Part shown: positions 1 through 8,154 of the stretch, one piece after another
Position numbering within the stretch: position 1 is the first letter of the stretch
Layout of the letters: each line of letters begins with the position of its first letter
Assembly: GCF_002160135.1 (NCBI RefSeq)
Contig: NZ_NFJZ01000009.1
Coordinates: 96,150-160,149, forward strand
Length of the DNA: 64,000 bases
Source: Lachnoclostridium sp. An196
Lineage (GTDB): Bacteria; Bacillota; Clostridia; Lachnospirales; Lachnospiraceae
Direction: 5' to 3'
Program-made: the position numbers and the translations under genes
The notes under the pieces: generated by a model
The model's input: the letters and a program-made list of their open reading frames with translations, nothing else
Told to the model about the DNA's origin: nothing
The model's database searches: none

Positions 1-2
1 AT

Positions 3-263
3 CCGGACGCTCTGGGACATGCGGAAGAGGAACGGATCCGCAATCTGGTCCAGGTAATGGACGGATATTTTGATCAGGGAGCGCATCACCTGAACGTAAA
101 TGTGTTCGGAAGAGAGAAACTGATCGACGCCATGGAGCACCCCGAGAAAGAGGAGTATGCCAATTTCACGATCCGGGTGTCCGGCTATGCGGTGAAATTT
201 ATCGATCTGACGAGAGAGCAGCAGATGGATGTGATCGCGAGAACCTGCCATGCAAGGATCTAG
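3..263 (+). CDS. pflB: Pyruvate formate-lyase, C-terminal part (cut by window edge)
   Basis: This is the last 86 or so codons of a glycyl radical enzyme; the frame is open to the left edge. Pyruvate formate-lyase cleaves pyruvate with CoA into acetyl-CoA and formate in the cytoplasm under anaerobic conditions. The tail contains the glycyl radical loop RVSGYAV, preceded by [12 protein letters not shown] and the MEHPEK segment and followed by LTREQQ and VIARTCH, which is the conserved PFL ending. The activating enzyme starts inside the last codons of this gene, so the two are translationally coupled. The identity is strong; whether it is a classical PflB or a close paralogue cannot be decided from the tail alone. 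Confidence 0.93.
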   Translation, partial: PDALGHAEEERIRNLVQVMDGYFDQGAHHLNVNVFGREKLIDAMEHPEKEEYANFTIRVSGYAVKFIDLTREQQMDVIARTCHARI

Positions 264-1011
264 TGTGGAAGGATATATTCATTCTATAGAGACGTTCGGC
301 CTGGTAGACGGGCCGGGCGTCCGCTTTGTGGTCTTTTTGCAGGGATGTCCCATGCGGTGTCAGTACTGTCACAATCCTGAGACCTGGAAGATGAAAGAGG
401 GAGAGCTCTGGACGGCAGAAACTCTGTTTGCCAGAGCCTGCCGGTACCACAGGTACTGGAAGGGAAAACGGGGAGGAGAAGTGACCGGAGGAATCACCGT
501 GAGCGGCGGCGAACCGCTTTTGCAGATGGAATTTGTAACCCGTTTTTTCCGGCTGGCGAAAGAACGGGGAGTGCACACGGCGCTGGACACATCCGGGGCT
601 TTGTTTTCCATGAAAGATCCGTTCCGGGGAAGATTTTGTTCTTTGATGGAGGTGACGGATCTGGTGATCCTGGATCTGAAAGAGATGGACAGTGAGAGAC
701 ACCGGATACTGACGGGGCATGGAAATGAAAATATCCTGCAGATGGCAAAGACTTTGTCGGACATGGGGAAAGATATGTGGATCCGCCATGTGCTGGTGCC
801 GGGAGTGACGGACAGCCGGGAAAGCCTGCTGGCACTGAGAGACTTTCTCGGGACACTGGAGACGGTACGAAGAGCCGAGATCCTGCCATATCACACCATG
901 GGACAGATAAAATGGGAGCAGATGGGACTTCCTTATGCCCTGGACGGAGTGCGCCCTCCGTCGGAGGAAGAAGTCCGCCGGGCAGAAGAACTGACAGGCA
1001 TGCGCGCGTAG
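250..1011 (+). CDS. pflA: Pyruvate formate-lyase activating enzyme (radical SAM)
   Basis: A 253-residue radical SAM protein that installs the glycyl radical on PFL using S-adenosylmethionine and a 4Fe-4S cluster. The cluster ligands are Cys33, Cys37 and Cys40 in [12 protein letters not shown]. Further family marks are [13 protein letters not shown] just before the cluster, [10 protein letters not shown] near residue 88, and [13 protein letters not shown] near the C-terminus. Length is normal for PflA. The ATG overlaps the pflB stop by 14 bases and has no obvious Shine-Dalgarno sequence, which fits translational coupling to pflB. A strong hairpin follows directly. Confidence 0.95.
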   Translation: MQGSSVEGYIHSIETFGLVDGPGVRFVVFLQGCPMRCQYCHNPETWKMKEGELWTAETLFARACRYHRYWKGKRGGEVTGGITVSGGEPLLQMEFVTRFFRLAKERGVHTALDTSGALFSMKDPFRGRFCSLMEVTDLVILDLKEMDSERHRILTGHGNENILQMAKTLSDMGKDMWIRHVLVPGVTDSRESLLALRDFLGTLETVRRAEILPYHTMGQIKWEQMGLPYALDGVRPPSEEEVRRAEELTGMRA

Positions 1012-1013
1012 AA

Positions 1014-1047
1014 AAACAGCTTCCCGGGATTACCTGGGAAGCTGTTT
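1014..1047. terminator. Bidirectional terminator between pflA and the DtxR-type gene
   Basis: A perfect 12-bp inverted repeat (1014-1025 with 1036-1047, AAACAGCTTCCC arm) with a 10-base loop. A- and T-rich ends flank it on both sides, so it can end transcripts in both directions. The stop codon of the leftward regulator gene lies in the loop. Confidence 0.8.
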
Positions 1048-1389
1048 GATCTTTTCAAAGCTCTCGTCGCTGATTACATGCTCCATGCGGCAGGCGTCTT
1101 TCTTGGCGACTTCTTCGTCCACGCCGATGGAGATCAGGAACTGGGACAATACCAGATGACGCTCATAGATTTTCAGGGCGATGGAGAGACCGGAACCGGT
1201 CAGCATCAGGTTGCCGTGGTCGTCCAGCGTCACATATCCATTCTCGCGGAGGCGCTTCATCGCCACGCTGATGCTGGGCTTGCTGTAGCCCAGATGATTC
1301 GCCACATCGATGGAACGCACGTTTCCTAATTCTCTGGAAAGGACCAGGATGGCTTCCAGATAGTCTTCCGGCGATTCCTGCATTTTCAT
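1030..1389 (-). CDS. DtxR/MntR-family metal-dependent regulator
   Basis: A 119-residue protein with the N-terminal winged helix-turn-helix of the DtxR/MntR family (SPEDYLEAILVLS, then SIDVANHLGYSKPSISVAMKRLRENGYV) and a short metal-binding/dimerisation part with DACRMEHVISDE. Relatives sense Mn2+ or Fe2+ and repress uptake genes. It lacks the SH3-like domain of full-length DtxR, as MntR-type members do. It is transcribed alone, convergent with pflA, and its target genes are not visible here. Manganese versus iron specificity is not decidable from the sequence. Confidence 0.85.
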   Translation of the reverse strand: MKMQESPEDYLEAILVLSRELGNVRSIDVANHLGYSKPSISVAMKRLRENGYVTLDDHGNLMLTGSGLSIALKIYERHLVLSQFLISIGVDEEVAKKDACRMEHVISDESFEKIKQLPR

Positions 1390-1478
1390 AGATGAATTCC
1401 CCCTTTCTGTATTTTAAGTGTTATTATTCGCACTGCAATCAGTAAGTCAAGCATAACACAGGAAATCCCGGAATGCAA

Positions 1479-1507
1479 TTGCAAATCCCGGAGAAACAGG
1501 GTACAAT
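1479..1507 (+). promoter_or_regulatory. Candidate promoter of the VWA/MoxR operon
   Basis: TTGCAA (1479-1484) and TACAAT (1502-1507) with a 17-bp spacer. The -10 box ends only six bases before the ATG at 1514, so transcription would start at or next to the start codon. Confidence 0.5.
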
Positions 1508-1513
1508 GGGCGT

Positions 1514-2851
1514 ATGAAATCTGAGGAAAAAATATTTGTCCGGGAAGTGCTGAAGCTGATCCGGGGAGACCTGCAGACTGTTTTCCCTTATCTTGGCGAG
1601 GCGCTGGCGTTTCCGGAATGGAAAGAGACGGCGGGGAATCCGGGGACGGACGGTCTTAGTCTGTACTGGAATCCGGCGGAGGTTCTTGCGCAGTTTCGCA
1701 AAGATACAGAAAGTCTCCGGCGCGTCTATCTGCATCTTATCTATCATAACCTTTACCAGCATCCGCTGCGAAGGGCGGAGGAGGAGCAGTCCGTCTGGGA
1801 CGCCGCCTGCGATCTGATGACAGAATACCGGATTGACCGCCTGTATCTGGAGGAGGCCGGCAAGACAATCCCCGGGGACAGAAGCAGGGTGTACCGGACA
1901 CTGAGAAAAAACGGCGGCCTTTTTTCCGGCAAGAAGCTGCTTTCCTGGCTGTCTTCACGGACGGCGGAAGAACTGGAGCAGTTAAGACTGCTTTTTGGCA
2001 GAGACAGTCATGAATACTGGCTTTCCGGTATGGATGACGATGCAGGGGAAGGCGCCGGATCATTGAGGCGGGAGCGTATGCCGGATCAGGCGGACGCCGG
2101 ACAGAGAATCAAGGCGCTGCATCGCTGGAGAACGATTTTTGAACAGCTTCCCGTCAGGGAGGCGGAGCACCGGAGACAGGCGGGGGGAAGCGCCGGATCA
2201 GGGGATGTTTCCATTGTCCTGGAAAAAGAACGCGGGCATGATTTCCGCCGGTTTTTGAAACGCTTTGCGGTGCAGAGAGAAGAAATGTGTCTGGATATGG
2301 ACAGTTTCGACTATATCCCTTATGATTACAGCCGGAGAATGTACGACCGGCTGGTTTTTCTGGAACCGCTGGAGTACAGAGAGATGAGGAAGCTTCAGGA
2401 GTTCGTGATCGCTATCGACACGTCCGGTTCCTGTTCGGGAGAGATTGTCCGCAGCTTTCTGGAGGAAACCTGGGAGATTTTAAGCGAGCGCGAAAATTTT
2501 TTCCGGGAAATGGAGATTCACATTATTCAGTGTGACTGCCTGATTCAGGAGCATGTGAGGATCACCTGTGAAGAGGAGTGGAAGGAGTACCTGGAGCATA
2601 TCCGGATCAAGGGACATGGAGATACGGATTTCACGCCGGTTTTCCGGCTGGTGGACCGGCTGGTGAGTGAAGGAGATCTCCGGAACCTGAAAGGCCTTTT
2701 GTATTTTACAGACGGGGATGGCGTCTACCCTTCGGAGGCGCCCTCCTATGATACGGCTTTTGTATTTTTAAATGAAAAATTACGGAAAGGGAAGGCTCCT
2801 GACTGGGCGATTTCCCTGACCCTGGACCGGGAATTGGAGAGACGGGAATGA
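1514..2851 (+). CDS. VWA-like protein with N-terminal metallopeptidase-like domain (DUF2201 type)
   Basis: A 445-residue soluble protein. The N-terminal half carries a zinc-protease-like stretch (HLIYHNLYQHPLR near residue 75) typical of DUF2201 proteins; the C-terminal third is a von Willebrand A fold with the MIDAS start FVIAIDTSGSCSG near residue 298 and HGDTDFTPVF and FTDGDG later. It is followed with a 4-base overlap by a MoxR-type AAA+ ATPase. In known MoxR/VWA pairs the ATPase and VWA protein act together in chaperone-like or metal-insertion steps; the client here is unknown. No clear Shine-Dalgarno precedes the ATG, and the promoter lies so close that the mRNA may be leaderless. Confidence 0.8.
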   Translation: MKSEEKIFVREVLKLIRGDLQTVFPYLGEALAFPEWKETAGNPGTDGLSLYWNPAEVLAQFRKDTESLRRVYLHLIYHNLYQHPLRRAEEEQSVWDAACDLMTEYRIDRLYLEEAGKTIPGDRSRVYRTLRKNGGLFSGKKLLSWLSSRTAEELEQLRLLFGRDSHEYWLSGMDDDAGEGAGSLRRERMPDQADAGQRIKALHRWRTIFEQLPVREAEHRRQAGGSAGSGDVSIVLEKERGHDFRRFLKRFAVQREEMCLDMDSFDYIPYDYSRRMYDRLVFLEPLEYREMRKLQEFVIAIDTSGSCSGEIVRSFLEETWEILSERENFFREMEIHIIQCDCLIQEHVRITCEEEWKEYLEHIRIKGHGDTDFTPVFRLVDRLVSEGDLRNLKGLLYFTDGDGVYPSEAPSYDTAFVFLNEKLRKGKAPDWAISLTLDRELERRE

Positions 2852-4326
2852 ATATAGAAGAAGCAAAAGAAGAGATTATCCGGAGTGTGCGCGCCTATAC
2901 CGCGAAAGACGCATACGGATGCAGCCGGATACCGGTGCCGAAACAAAGGCCGCTGCTCCTGATAGGACCGCCCGGTGTGGGGAAGACCGCGGTCATGGAG
3001 CAGGCGGCCGACGCATGCGGAGTAGGACTTCTCGCTTATACCATGACGCATCATACCAGACAGAGCGCGGTAGGGCTCCCTCAGTTGGCAGAACAGGAAT
3101 ATGAGGGAAAGAAATACACGGTGACAGAATACACCATGAGCGAGATCATCGGTGAGATCTATACGTATATGAAACGTACTGGATACCGGGAAGGGATCCT
3201 GTTCCTGGACGAGATCAACTGTGTGTCAGAGACTCTGGCTCCCACCATGCTCCAGCTCCTTCAGTATAAGACTTTTGGAAATCACCGGGTACCGGAGGGC
3301 TGGATCATAGCCGCCGCGGGAAATCCGAAAGAATTCAACCGTTCTGTGCGCGATCTGGATATGGCTTCGCTGGACCGGGTCCGGGTGATCCAGGTAGAGG
3401 CGGATTTTGGAGTCTGGAAAGATTATGCGTGGAAAAAAGGCGTGCATCCGGCGGTGCTGTCCTATCTGGAGACACATCCGGAGCATTTTTACCGGGTGAA
3501 CCAGGAACATGGAAAAAGGGAGTTCGTGACCGCCAGAGGATGGGAGGACCTCTCGGTGGTGCTTACGGAATATGAGCGGCAGGGGATGGAGACGGGCAGA
3601 GATTTTATGGCCGGATTTCTCCGCTGCCCGGAGATCGCCGGCGATTTTGCCTCTTATTATCAAATGTACTGCTCTATGACCGGAAAATACCGGATCGCGG
3701 AACTGGCGGACGGACGGCTTGAAGCTGCGGAAACGGATGCGCTGAAGGCATCTCTTCAGAATGTTCCGGCAGACGCCCGGTGCGTGTTTATCAGACATCT
3801 TCTGGCGGCAGCCGGCGCGCAGATGACGGAATACGGCAGGCGGCGCAGATATCTGTCCCGGAGGCAGGAGGTCCTGGAACAGTACCGGAGCAGACAGGGA
3901 GACGGGCAGGACGCGGAGGATTTTCTCAGGCAGCGGGCGCATGCTCTGAAGGTCAGGAAAGAAAACGGTCTGTTAAAGCCGGGCGAAGAAGGCCTGGAGC
4001 GCCGGGTGGATGACAGCCTGAGAGAGATCCTGTACGGTCCGGGAGATGACTCTGATATCGGAAAAGAGACGGAAGATCTGAAAAGGCAGAAAGAGGAGAT
4101 TCTGAAGAACCTGAACCGGCTGACAGATTTTGTCAGAGACGCGTTCGGGGAAGACCTGGAACTGGCGGAATGGCTCCGGGGAATCGAAAACCACGGGGAC
4201 GCGCATGCTCTGGGATTTTCCAGGCCGGAATACGCCGTACTCCTGGACCGTAAAGGACAGGAGGCGGCTCTGAAAGAAAAAATAAAAACATTGGAGGAAC
4301 AATATGAAACTGCTGATTGCATCTGA
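2848..4326 (+). CDS. MoxR-type AAA+ ATPase partner of the VWA protein
   Basis: A 492-residue AAA+ ATPase. The Walker A motif GPPGVGKT lies near residue 40, Walker B ILFLDEIN near residue 118, and sensor-type AAAGNPKEFN follows near residue 153. The C-terminal 200 residues are charged and helical (many E/K/R). The start overlaps the VWA gene in an ATGA, and the stop overlaps the phosphoesterase gene by 23 bases, so three genes form one operon. The likely job is ATP-driven remodelling of a client with the VWA partner; this is inferred from the family. Confidence 0.85.
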   Translation: MNIEEAKEEIIRSVRAYTAKDAYGCSRIPVPKQRPLLLIGPPGVGKTAVMEQAADACGVGLLAYTMTHHTRQSAVGLPQLAEQEYEGKKYTVTEYTMSEIIGEIYTYMKRTGYREGILFLDEINCVSETLAPTMLQLLQYKTFGNHRVPEGWIIAAAGNPKEFNRSVRDLDMASLDRVRVIQVEADFGVWKDYAWKKGVHPAVLSYLETHPEHFYRVNQEHGKREFVTARGWEDLSVVLTEYERQGMETGRDFMAGFLRCPEIAGDFASYYQMYCSMTGKYRIAELADGRLEAAETDALKASLQNVPADARCVFIRHLLAAAGAQMTEYGRRRRYLSRRQEVLEQYRSRQGDGQDAEDFLRQRAHALKVRKENGLLKPGEEGLERRVDDSLREILYGPGDDSDIGKETEDLKRQKEEILKNLNRLTDFVRDAFGEDLELAEWLRGIENHGDAHALGFSRPEYAVLLDRKGQEAALKEKIKTLEEQYETADCI

Positions 4327-4849
4327 TATTCACGGTTCTGCATATTATTGCAGGAAACTGCTGGAAGCTTATAAAAAGGAAGAGGCGGACAAATTGATTT
4401 TACTGGGGGATATCCTGTATCATGGCCCCCGGAATGATCTGCCCGAAGAATATGCGCCCAAAGAGGTGATTGCCATGCTCAATCCCATGAAGCAGGAAAT
4501 CCTGTGCGTACGGGGAAACTGCGATACGGAGGTTGATCAGATGGTGCTGGAATTCCCGATCCTGGCGGATTATGGTTTCCTGTACGAAAGGGGACGCATG
4601 ATCTTCCTGACCCATGGACATGTGTTTAACGAAAACCATCTTCCGATGCTGAAAAAAGGGGATATCCTGCTCCACGGGCATACCCATGTGCCCGTATGCA
4701 GAGAGCATGAGGAGTATATTTATATGAATCCAGGCTCCGTATCCATTCCGAAAGAAGGAAGCGAGCACAGCTATATGACGTACGAAGACGGAATATTCAT
4801 TTGGAAGAATCTGGACCGGGAAGCGTATCTGGAGTATCGGGTCGGTTAA
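4304..4849 (+). CDS. yfcE: YfcE-like metallophosphoesterase
   Basis: A 181-residue calcineurin-like phosphoesterase of the YfcE/MJ0936 group. Metal-binding motifs appear in order: SDIHGS (residue 7), LLGDILYHGPRND (residue 34), VRGNCD (residue 67), THGH and LLHGHTHVP (residues 104-127), and NPGSVS close to the end. E. coli YfcE hydrolyses phosphodiester model substrates; the physiological substrate is unknown. It overlaps the upstream ATPase gene by 23 bases and has a good Shine-Dalgarno (ggaggaac), so it is the third gene of that operon. Confidence 0.85.
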   Translation: MKLLIASDIHGSAYYCRKLLEAYKKEEADKLILLGDILYHGPRNDLPEEYAPKEVIAMLNPMKQEILCVRGNCDTEVDQMVLEFPILADYGFLYERGRMIFLTHGHVFNENHLPMLKKGDILLHGHTHVPVCREHEEYIYMNPGSVSIPKEGSEHSYMTYEDGIFIWKNLDREAYLEYRVG

Positions 4850-4868
4850 TAATTGCTGTCGATAATTG

Positions 4869-4897
4869 TTGAATTTGCCGGTGGAATTTCGTATAAT
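4869..4897 (+). promoter_or_regulatory. Promoter of the ferredoxin gene
   Basis: TTGAAT (4869-4874) and a perfect TATAAT (4892-4897) with a 17-bp spacer, upstream of the ferredoxin start at 4941. Confidence 0.7.
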
Positions 4898-4940
4898 GAC
4901 TTTATACGATAAAAAGTCTCAAATACGGAGGAACATCGAC

Positions 4941-5327
4941 ATGAAAAAACTGACAGTTAGAAAAGACAAAGAGTGCATGGCCTGTCTGGCGTGTGTACAG
5001 GCCTGCTCCGAAGCCTTTTACAAGGTGATGGATCCGGGAAAATCCTGTATCCAGATCGTGGAAAAGAACGGGGTTGTAAAACCGTCTGTCTGCGTGCAGT
5101 GCGGAAAATGCGCGAAAGCCTGCGAAGCAGGAGCGATTACCCAGAACGCAAAGGGCGTGTACATGATTAACAAAAAACTCTGTACCGGCTGCGGCAAATG
5201 TGTGGAGGTCTGTCCGTTCCATGTAATGGTGAAAGCAGAAGATTCACCGGTAACGAGCAAGTGTATCGCATGCGGTATATGTGCAAAAGCCTGTCCGATG
5301 GATGTACTGGAAGTCGTAGAGAAATAA
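4941..5327 (+). CDS. Polyferredoxin-like 4Fe-4S protein
   Basis: A 128-residue iron-sulfur protein with four Cys clusters arranged along the chain: CMACLACVQAC (about residue 13), CVQCGKCAKAC (51), CTGCGKCVEVC (81) and CIACGICAKAC (109). Such small proteins carry electrons between oxidoreductases. The chosen ATG has Shine-Dalgarno GGAGG nine bases upstream; an in-frame ATG at 4866 exists but lies upstream of the promoter and lacks a ribosome site. It is a single-gene unit with its own promoter and terminator, and no partner enzyme is adjacent. Confidence 0.85.
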   Translation: MKKLTVRKDKECMACLACVQACSEAFYKVMDPGKSCIQIVEKNGVVKPSVCVQCGKCAKACEAGAITQNAKGVYMINKKLCTGCGKCVEVCPFHVMVKAEDSPVTSKCIACGICAKACPMDVLEVVEK

Positions 5328-5345
5328 ACCGGAGATACCGGATTA

Positions 5346-5377
5346 AAGGGGCCGTCCTGATGTGACAGCCCTTTTTT
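5346..5377 (+). terminator. Terminator after the ferredoxin gene
   Basis: Stem AAGGGGCCGTC with GACAGCCCTTT, one C-A mismatch, loop of seven bases, followed by a T run. Confidence 0.7.
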
Positions 5378-5412
5378 ATGCAATTTTTTTGAAAATATAT
5401 TCAGAAAAAGAC

Positions 5413-5440
5413 TTGCATTAACGGAACTTTGCATTATAAT
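5413..5440 (+). promoter_or_regulatory. Promoter of the amino-acid ABC transporter operon
   Basis: TTGCAT (5413-5418) and TATAAT (5435-5440), spacer 16 bp, about 50 bases before the binding-protein gene. Confidence 0.65.
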
Positions 5441-5492
5441 AAAATAGGTTTATGAGAATTAAAACCAGTTCAAAGTGAGGAGAATGATGATT

Positions 5493-6335
5493 ATGAAAAA
5501 GAAAGTAGTAAGTGTGATGCTGTGTGCAGCCATGACAGCTGCAGTGCTGGCCGGCTGTGGAAGCAGCAGTGCTGAGACCGTCTCAGAGGATACATCGGCA
5601 GCTGCGGAAGAAACTGAGGATGTAGCTGCGGAAGAGACCGCAGAGACCGCCGAGGCTGATACAGAGGAAAGCGCGGGCGGAACCCTGGTAATGGGTACCA
5701 ACGCAGAGTTCCCGCCGTATGAGTATTATGAGGGACAGGAGGTTGTCGGAATCGATGCGGAGATGGCTGCGGCAGTAGCTGAGAAGCTGGGGATGGAGCT
5801 GAAAATTGAGGATATGGCATTTGACTCTCTGATTCCGGCGCTTTCTTCCGGTAAGGTAGATATCGTGGCAGCAGGTATGACTGTAACAGAGGACCGCCTG
5901 GCTTCTGTAAACTTCTCTGATACCTATGCGACCGGTATTCAGGCAATTATCGTAACAGAAGACAGCGACATTGCATCCGCAGACGATCTGGTCGGAAAGA
6001 CCATTGGCGTTCAGCAGGGAACTACCGGAGACTTGTATGCGACAGATGTGGAAGGCGCTACGATCGAGCGCTATGCGAAAGGTATGGAGGCAGTGCAGTC
6101 TCTGTCCCAGGGCAAGATCGATGCGGTGATCATCGACAACGAGCCGGCAAACGTATTTGTGTCTGAAGTAGAAGGACTCAAGATTCTGGATGAAGCATTT
6201 GCAACCGAAGATTATGCGGTGGCAGTTGCGAAAGACAATGAAGAACTTCTGGAGCAGGTCAATACCGCTCTGGCAGAGCTGAAAGAGGATGGAACTCTTC
6301 AGGCAATCGTTGACAAATATATTACGGCTGAATAA
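5493..6335 (+). CDS. Amino-acid ABC transporter substrate-binding lipoprotein
   Basis: A 280-residue family 3 solute-binding protein anchored outside the membrane as a lipoprotein. It opens with MKKKVVSVMLC, a hydrophobic stretch and the lipobox LAGC, then a 40-residue acidic, Glu/Thr/Ala-rich linker. The binding fold follows: GTNAEFPPYEYYEG, VGIDAEMAAAVAEKLG, VDIVAAGMTVTEDR, and GVQQGTTGDLYA. Polar amino acids are the usual ligands, but the exact one is not readable. The start at 5493 has GAGGAGA nine bases upstream; in-frame ATGs at 5484 and 5487 lie too close to that site. It is the first gene of a binding protein-permease-ATPase operon. Confidence 0.9.
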   Translation: MKKKVVSVMLCAAMTAAVLAGCGSSSAETVSEDTSAAAEETEDVAAEETAETAEADTEESAGGTLVMGTNAEFPPYEYYEGQEVVGIDAEMAAAVAEKLGMELKIEDMAFDSLIPALSSGKVDIVAAGMTVTEDRLASVNFSDTYATGIQAIIVTEDSDIASADDLVGKTIGVQQGTTGDLYATDVEGATIERYAKGMEAVQSLSQGKIDAVIIDNEPANVFVSEVEGLKILDEAFATEDYAVAVAKDNEELLEQVNTALAELKEDGTLQAIVDKYITAE

Positions 6336-6366
6336 TCAGCCGGCTGATACAGGCAGAGGATAAATC

Positions 6367-7053
6367 ATGAGTTTTCAGGAACATTTTTATTTAAACTTTA
6401 TTAAAGATAACCGTTGGCTGTATATTTGGGACGGACTGAAAATAACGCTGACGGTGACGTTGTTCGCTACGCTGCTCGGTATTGTAATTGGTTTCGTTAT
6501 CGCGATTATCCGATCTACACATGACCGCACGGGTAAGTTTAAGGTGCTGAATTTCATCGCCCAGATTTATCTGACTGTGATCCGGGGAACGCCGGTGGTA
6601 GTACAGCTGATGATTATTTATTATATAATCTTCGCATCAGTGGATATCAATAAAGTGATCGTGGCCGTGCTGGCGTTCGGTATCAACTCAGGGGCGTATG
6701 TGGCAGAGATCTGTCGTGCCGGTATTATGTCTATCGATATCGGCCAGCTGGAAGCGGGGCGCAGCATCGGTTTCAGCTACGCCCAGACTATGTGGTATAT
6801 TATTCTGCCCCAGGCGTTTAAGAATATCCTGCCTGCATTGGGCAACGAGTTTATTGTGCTCCTGAAAGAAACGTCCGTATCTGGTTACATCGCGCTGCAG
6901 GATCTGACAAAGGGCGGAGATATTATCCGAAGCCGTACTTATGATGCTTTCTTCCCGCTGATTGCCGTGGCTTTGATTTATCTGGTGATGGTTATGATCT
7001 TTACCAAACTGGTATCCATGCTGGAAAGGAGGCTGAAGCAGAGTGAACGATAA
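6367..7053 (+). CDS. Amino-acid ABC transporter permease
   Basis: A 228-residue inner-membrane permease of the His/Glu/Gln/Arg/opine family. Hydrophobic segments occur near residues 22-45, 60-100 and 190-215. The conserved cytoplasmic EAA loop is [20 protein letters not shown] near residue 130, the contact with the ATPase. Only one permease is encoded, so the channel is probably a homodimer. The gene ends inside the start region of the ATPase gene (11-base overlap). Confidence 0.92.
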   Translation: MSFQEHFYLNFIKDNRWLYIWDGLKITLTVTLFATLLGIVIGFVIAIIRSTHDRTGKFKVLNFIAQIYLTVIRGTPVVVQLMIIYYIIFASVDINKVIVAVLAFGINSGAYVAEICRAGIMSIDIGQLEAGRSIGFSYAQTMWYIILPQAFKNILPALGNEFIVLLKETSVSGYIALQDLTKGGDIIRSRTYDAFFPLIAVALIYLVMVMIFTKLVSMLERRLKQSER

Positions 7054-7780
7054 TGTGGCGATCCGTGCAGAGGGTGTCTGCAAAAGCTTTGACGGAAAAG
7101 GTGTTCTGAAAGGAATCGACCTGGATATTCATAAAGGTGAAGTGGTCGTGATCATCGGCCCGTCCGGTTCGGGAAAGAGTACATTTCTTCGATGCCTGAA
7201 TATGCTGGAAGTTCCGGATGCAGGACATATATGGTTTCATGATGTGGATATTACCGAGAAGAAAGTGAACATTGACCATCATCGTCAGAAGATGGGCATG
7301 GTGTTCCAGCACTTTAATCTGTTCCCGCATATGGATATTTTGAAGAATATGACCATCGGCCCGGAGAAACTGCTGAATCTTCCTAAAGAAGAGGCGGAAA
7401 AAGAGGCTATGGCTCTTCTGGAGCGCGTAGGTCTGGCGGATCGGGCGCATTCTTATCCCAGTCAGCTTTCCGGCGGACAGAAGCAGAGAATCGCTATCGT
7501 GAGAGCCCTCTGCATGAAACCGGAAGTGATGCTGTTTGATGAACCTACATCTGCGCTGGATCCGGAGATGGTAGGTGAAGTGCTGCAGGTTATGAAGGAT
7601 CTTGCCAGAGAGCATATGACCATGGTGGTTGTCACTCATGAGATGGGATTTGCCAGAGAGGTGGCGGACCGGGTAGTGTTTCTGGACGACGGGATCCTGA
7701 TGGAGCAGAATCGACCGGAAGAATTTTTCGGCAATCCGCAGAATGAGCGTTTAAAAAGCTTCCTTGGAAAAGTTTTATAA
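7043..7780 (+). CDS. Amino-acid ABC transporter ATP-binding protein
   Basis: A 245-residue ABC ATPase of the GlnQ/HisP type that powers uptake of the amino acid. Walker A is GPSGSGKST (near residue 39), the signature is LSGGQKQR (near 147), Walker B is [12 protein letters not shown] (near 168) and the switch histidine is in VVTHEMGFA. Start is GTG at 7043 with Shine-Dalgarno AAAGGAGG ten bases upstream; it overlaps the permease gene. Confidence 0.93.
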   Translation: MNDNVAIRAEGVCKSFDGKGVLKGIDLDIHKGEVVVIIGPSGSGKSTFLRCLNMLEVPDAGHIWFHDVDITEKKVNIDHHRQKMGMVFQHFNLFPHMDILKNMTIGPEKLLNLPKEEAEKEAMALLERVGLADRAHSYPSQLSGGQKQRIAIVRALCMKPEVMLFDEPTSALDPEMVGEVLQVMKDLAREHMTMVVVTHEMGFAREVADRVVFLDDGILMEQNRPEEFFGNPQNERLKSFLGKVL

Positions 7781-7789
7781 AAGCCGTGG

Positions 7790-7818
7790 TTGAAACTGCT
7801 GTCGGTTTGTGTTAGAAT
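7790..7818 (+). promoter_or_regulatory. Promoter of the secG-rnr-smpB operon
   Basis: TTGAAA (7790-7795) and TAGAAT (7813-7818), spacer 17 bp, just after the ABC operon. Confidence 0.6.
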
Positions 7819-7848
7819 ACAACTGTTTGACACGTAGGAGGTGTGAAA

Positions 7849-8085
7849 ATGGGAATTCTGAGAATCGTACTTACGGTTGTCTTTGTATTAGTCAGCATTG
7901 CGTTGGTAGTGCTTGTTCTGATGCAGGAAGGTAAATCAGCAGGTCTGGGTGCGATCGCAGGCGCGGCGGAGACATACTGGGGCAAGAATAAGGGACGTTC
8001 CATGGAAGGGACTCTGGTAAGACTTACAAAGATTCTTGCTGCGGCGTTTATTCTGCTGGCAGTGATTTTGAATCTGAATTTTTAA
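7849..8085 (+). CDS. secG: Preprotein translocase subunit SecG
   Basis: A 78-residue protein with two membrane helices (about residues 3-22 and 57-76) joined by a loop containing MQEGKSAGLG and a Gly/Ala-rich stretch, the SecG pattern. It assists the SecYEG channel during protein export. ATG 7849 has Shine-Dalgarno TAGGAGGTG; an upstream in-frame GTG at 7843 overlaps that site and is not preferred. The order secG, rnr, smpB, ssrA is widespread in Firmicutes. Confidence 0.92.
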   Translation: MGILRIVLTVVFVLVSIALVVLVLMQEGKSAGLGAIAGAAETYWGKNKGRSMEGTLVRLTKILAAAFILLAVILNLNF

Positions 8086-8099
8086 AACGACTGGATTTT

Positions 8100-8127
8100 G
8101 GGCACTCTTGTATTGACAAGGGTGCCC
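8100..8127 (+). terminator. Hairpin between secG and rnr
   Basis: A 12-bp stem (GGGCACTCTTGT with ACAAGGGTGCCC, one T-G wobble) and loop ATTG, followed by ATTTTGTTG. The T tract is imperfect, so it may only partly stop transcription before rnr. Confidence 0.55.
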
Positions 8128-8154
8128 ATTTTGTTGTTCTAGGGAGGTGAAGGG

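Noticed and set aside
1514..4326. A novel defence system made of VWA + MoxR genes
   Set aside because: MoxR/VWA pairs are common housekeeping-like operons in Clostridia, and no nuclease, toxin or other effector gene is linked here.
4866..4940. Longer ferredoxin starting at 4866
   Set aside because: That start lies upstream of the best promoter and has no ribosome site; GGAGG precedes 4941.
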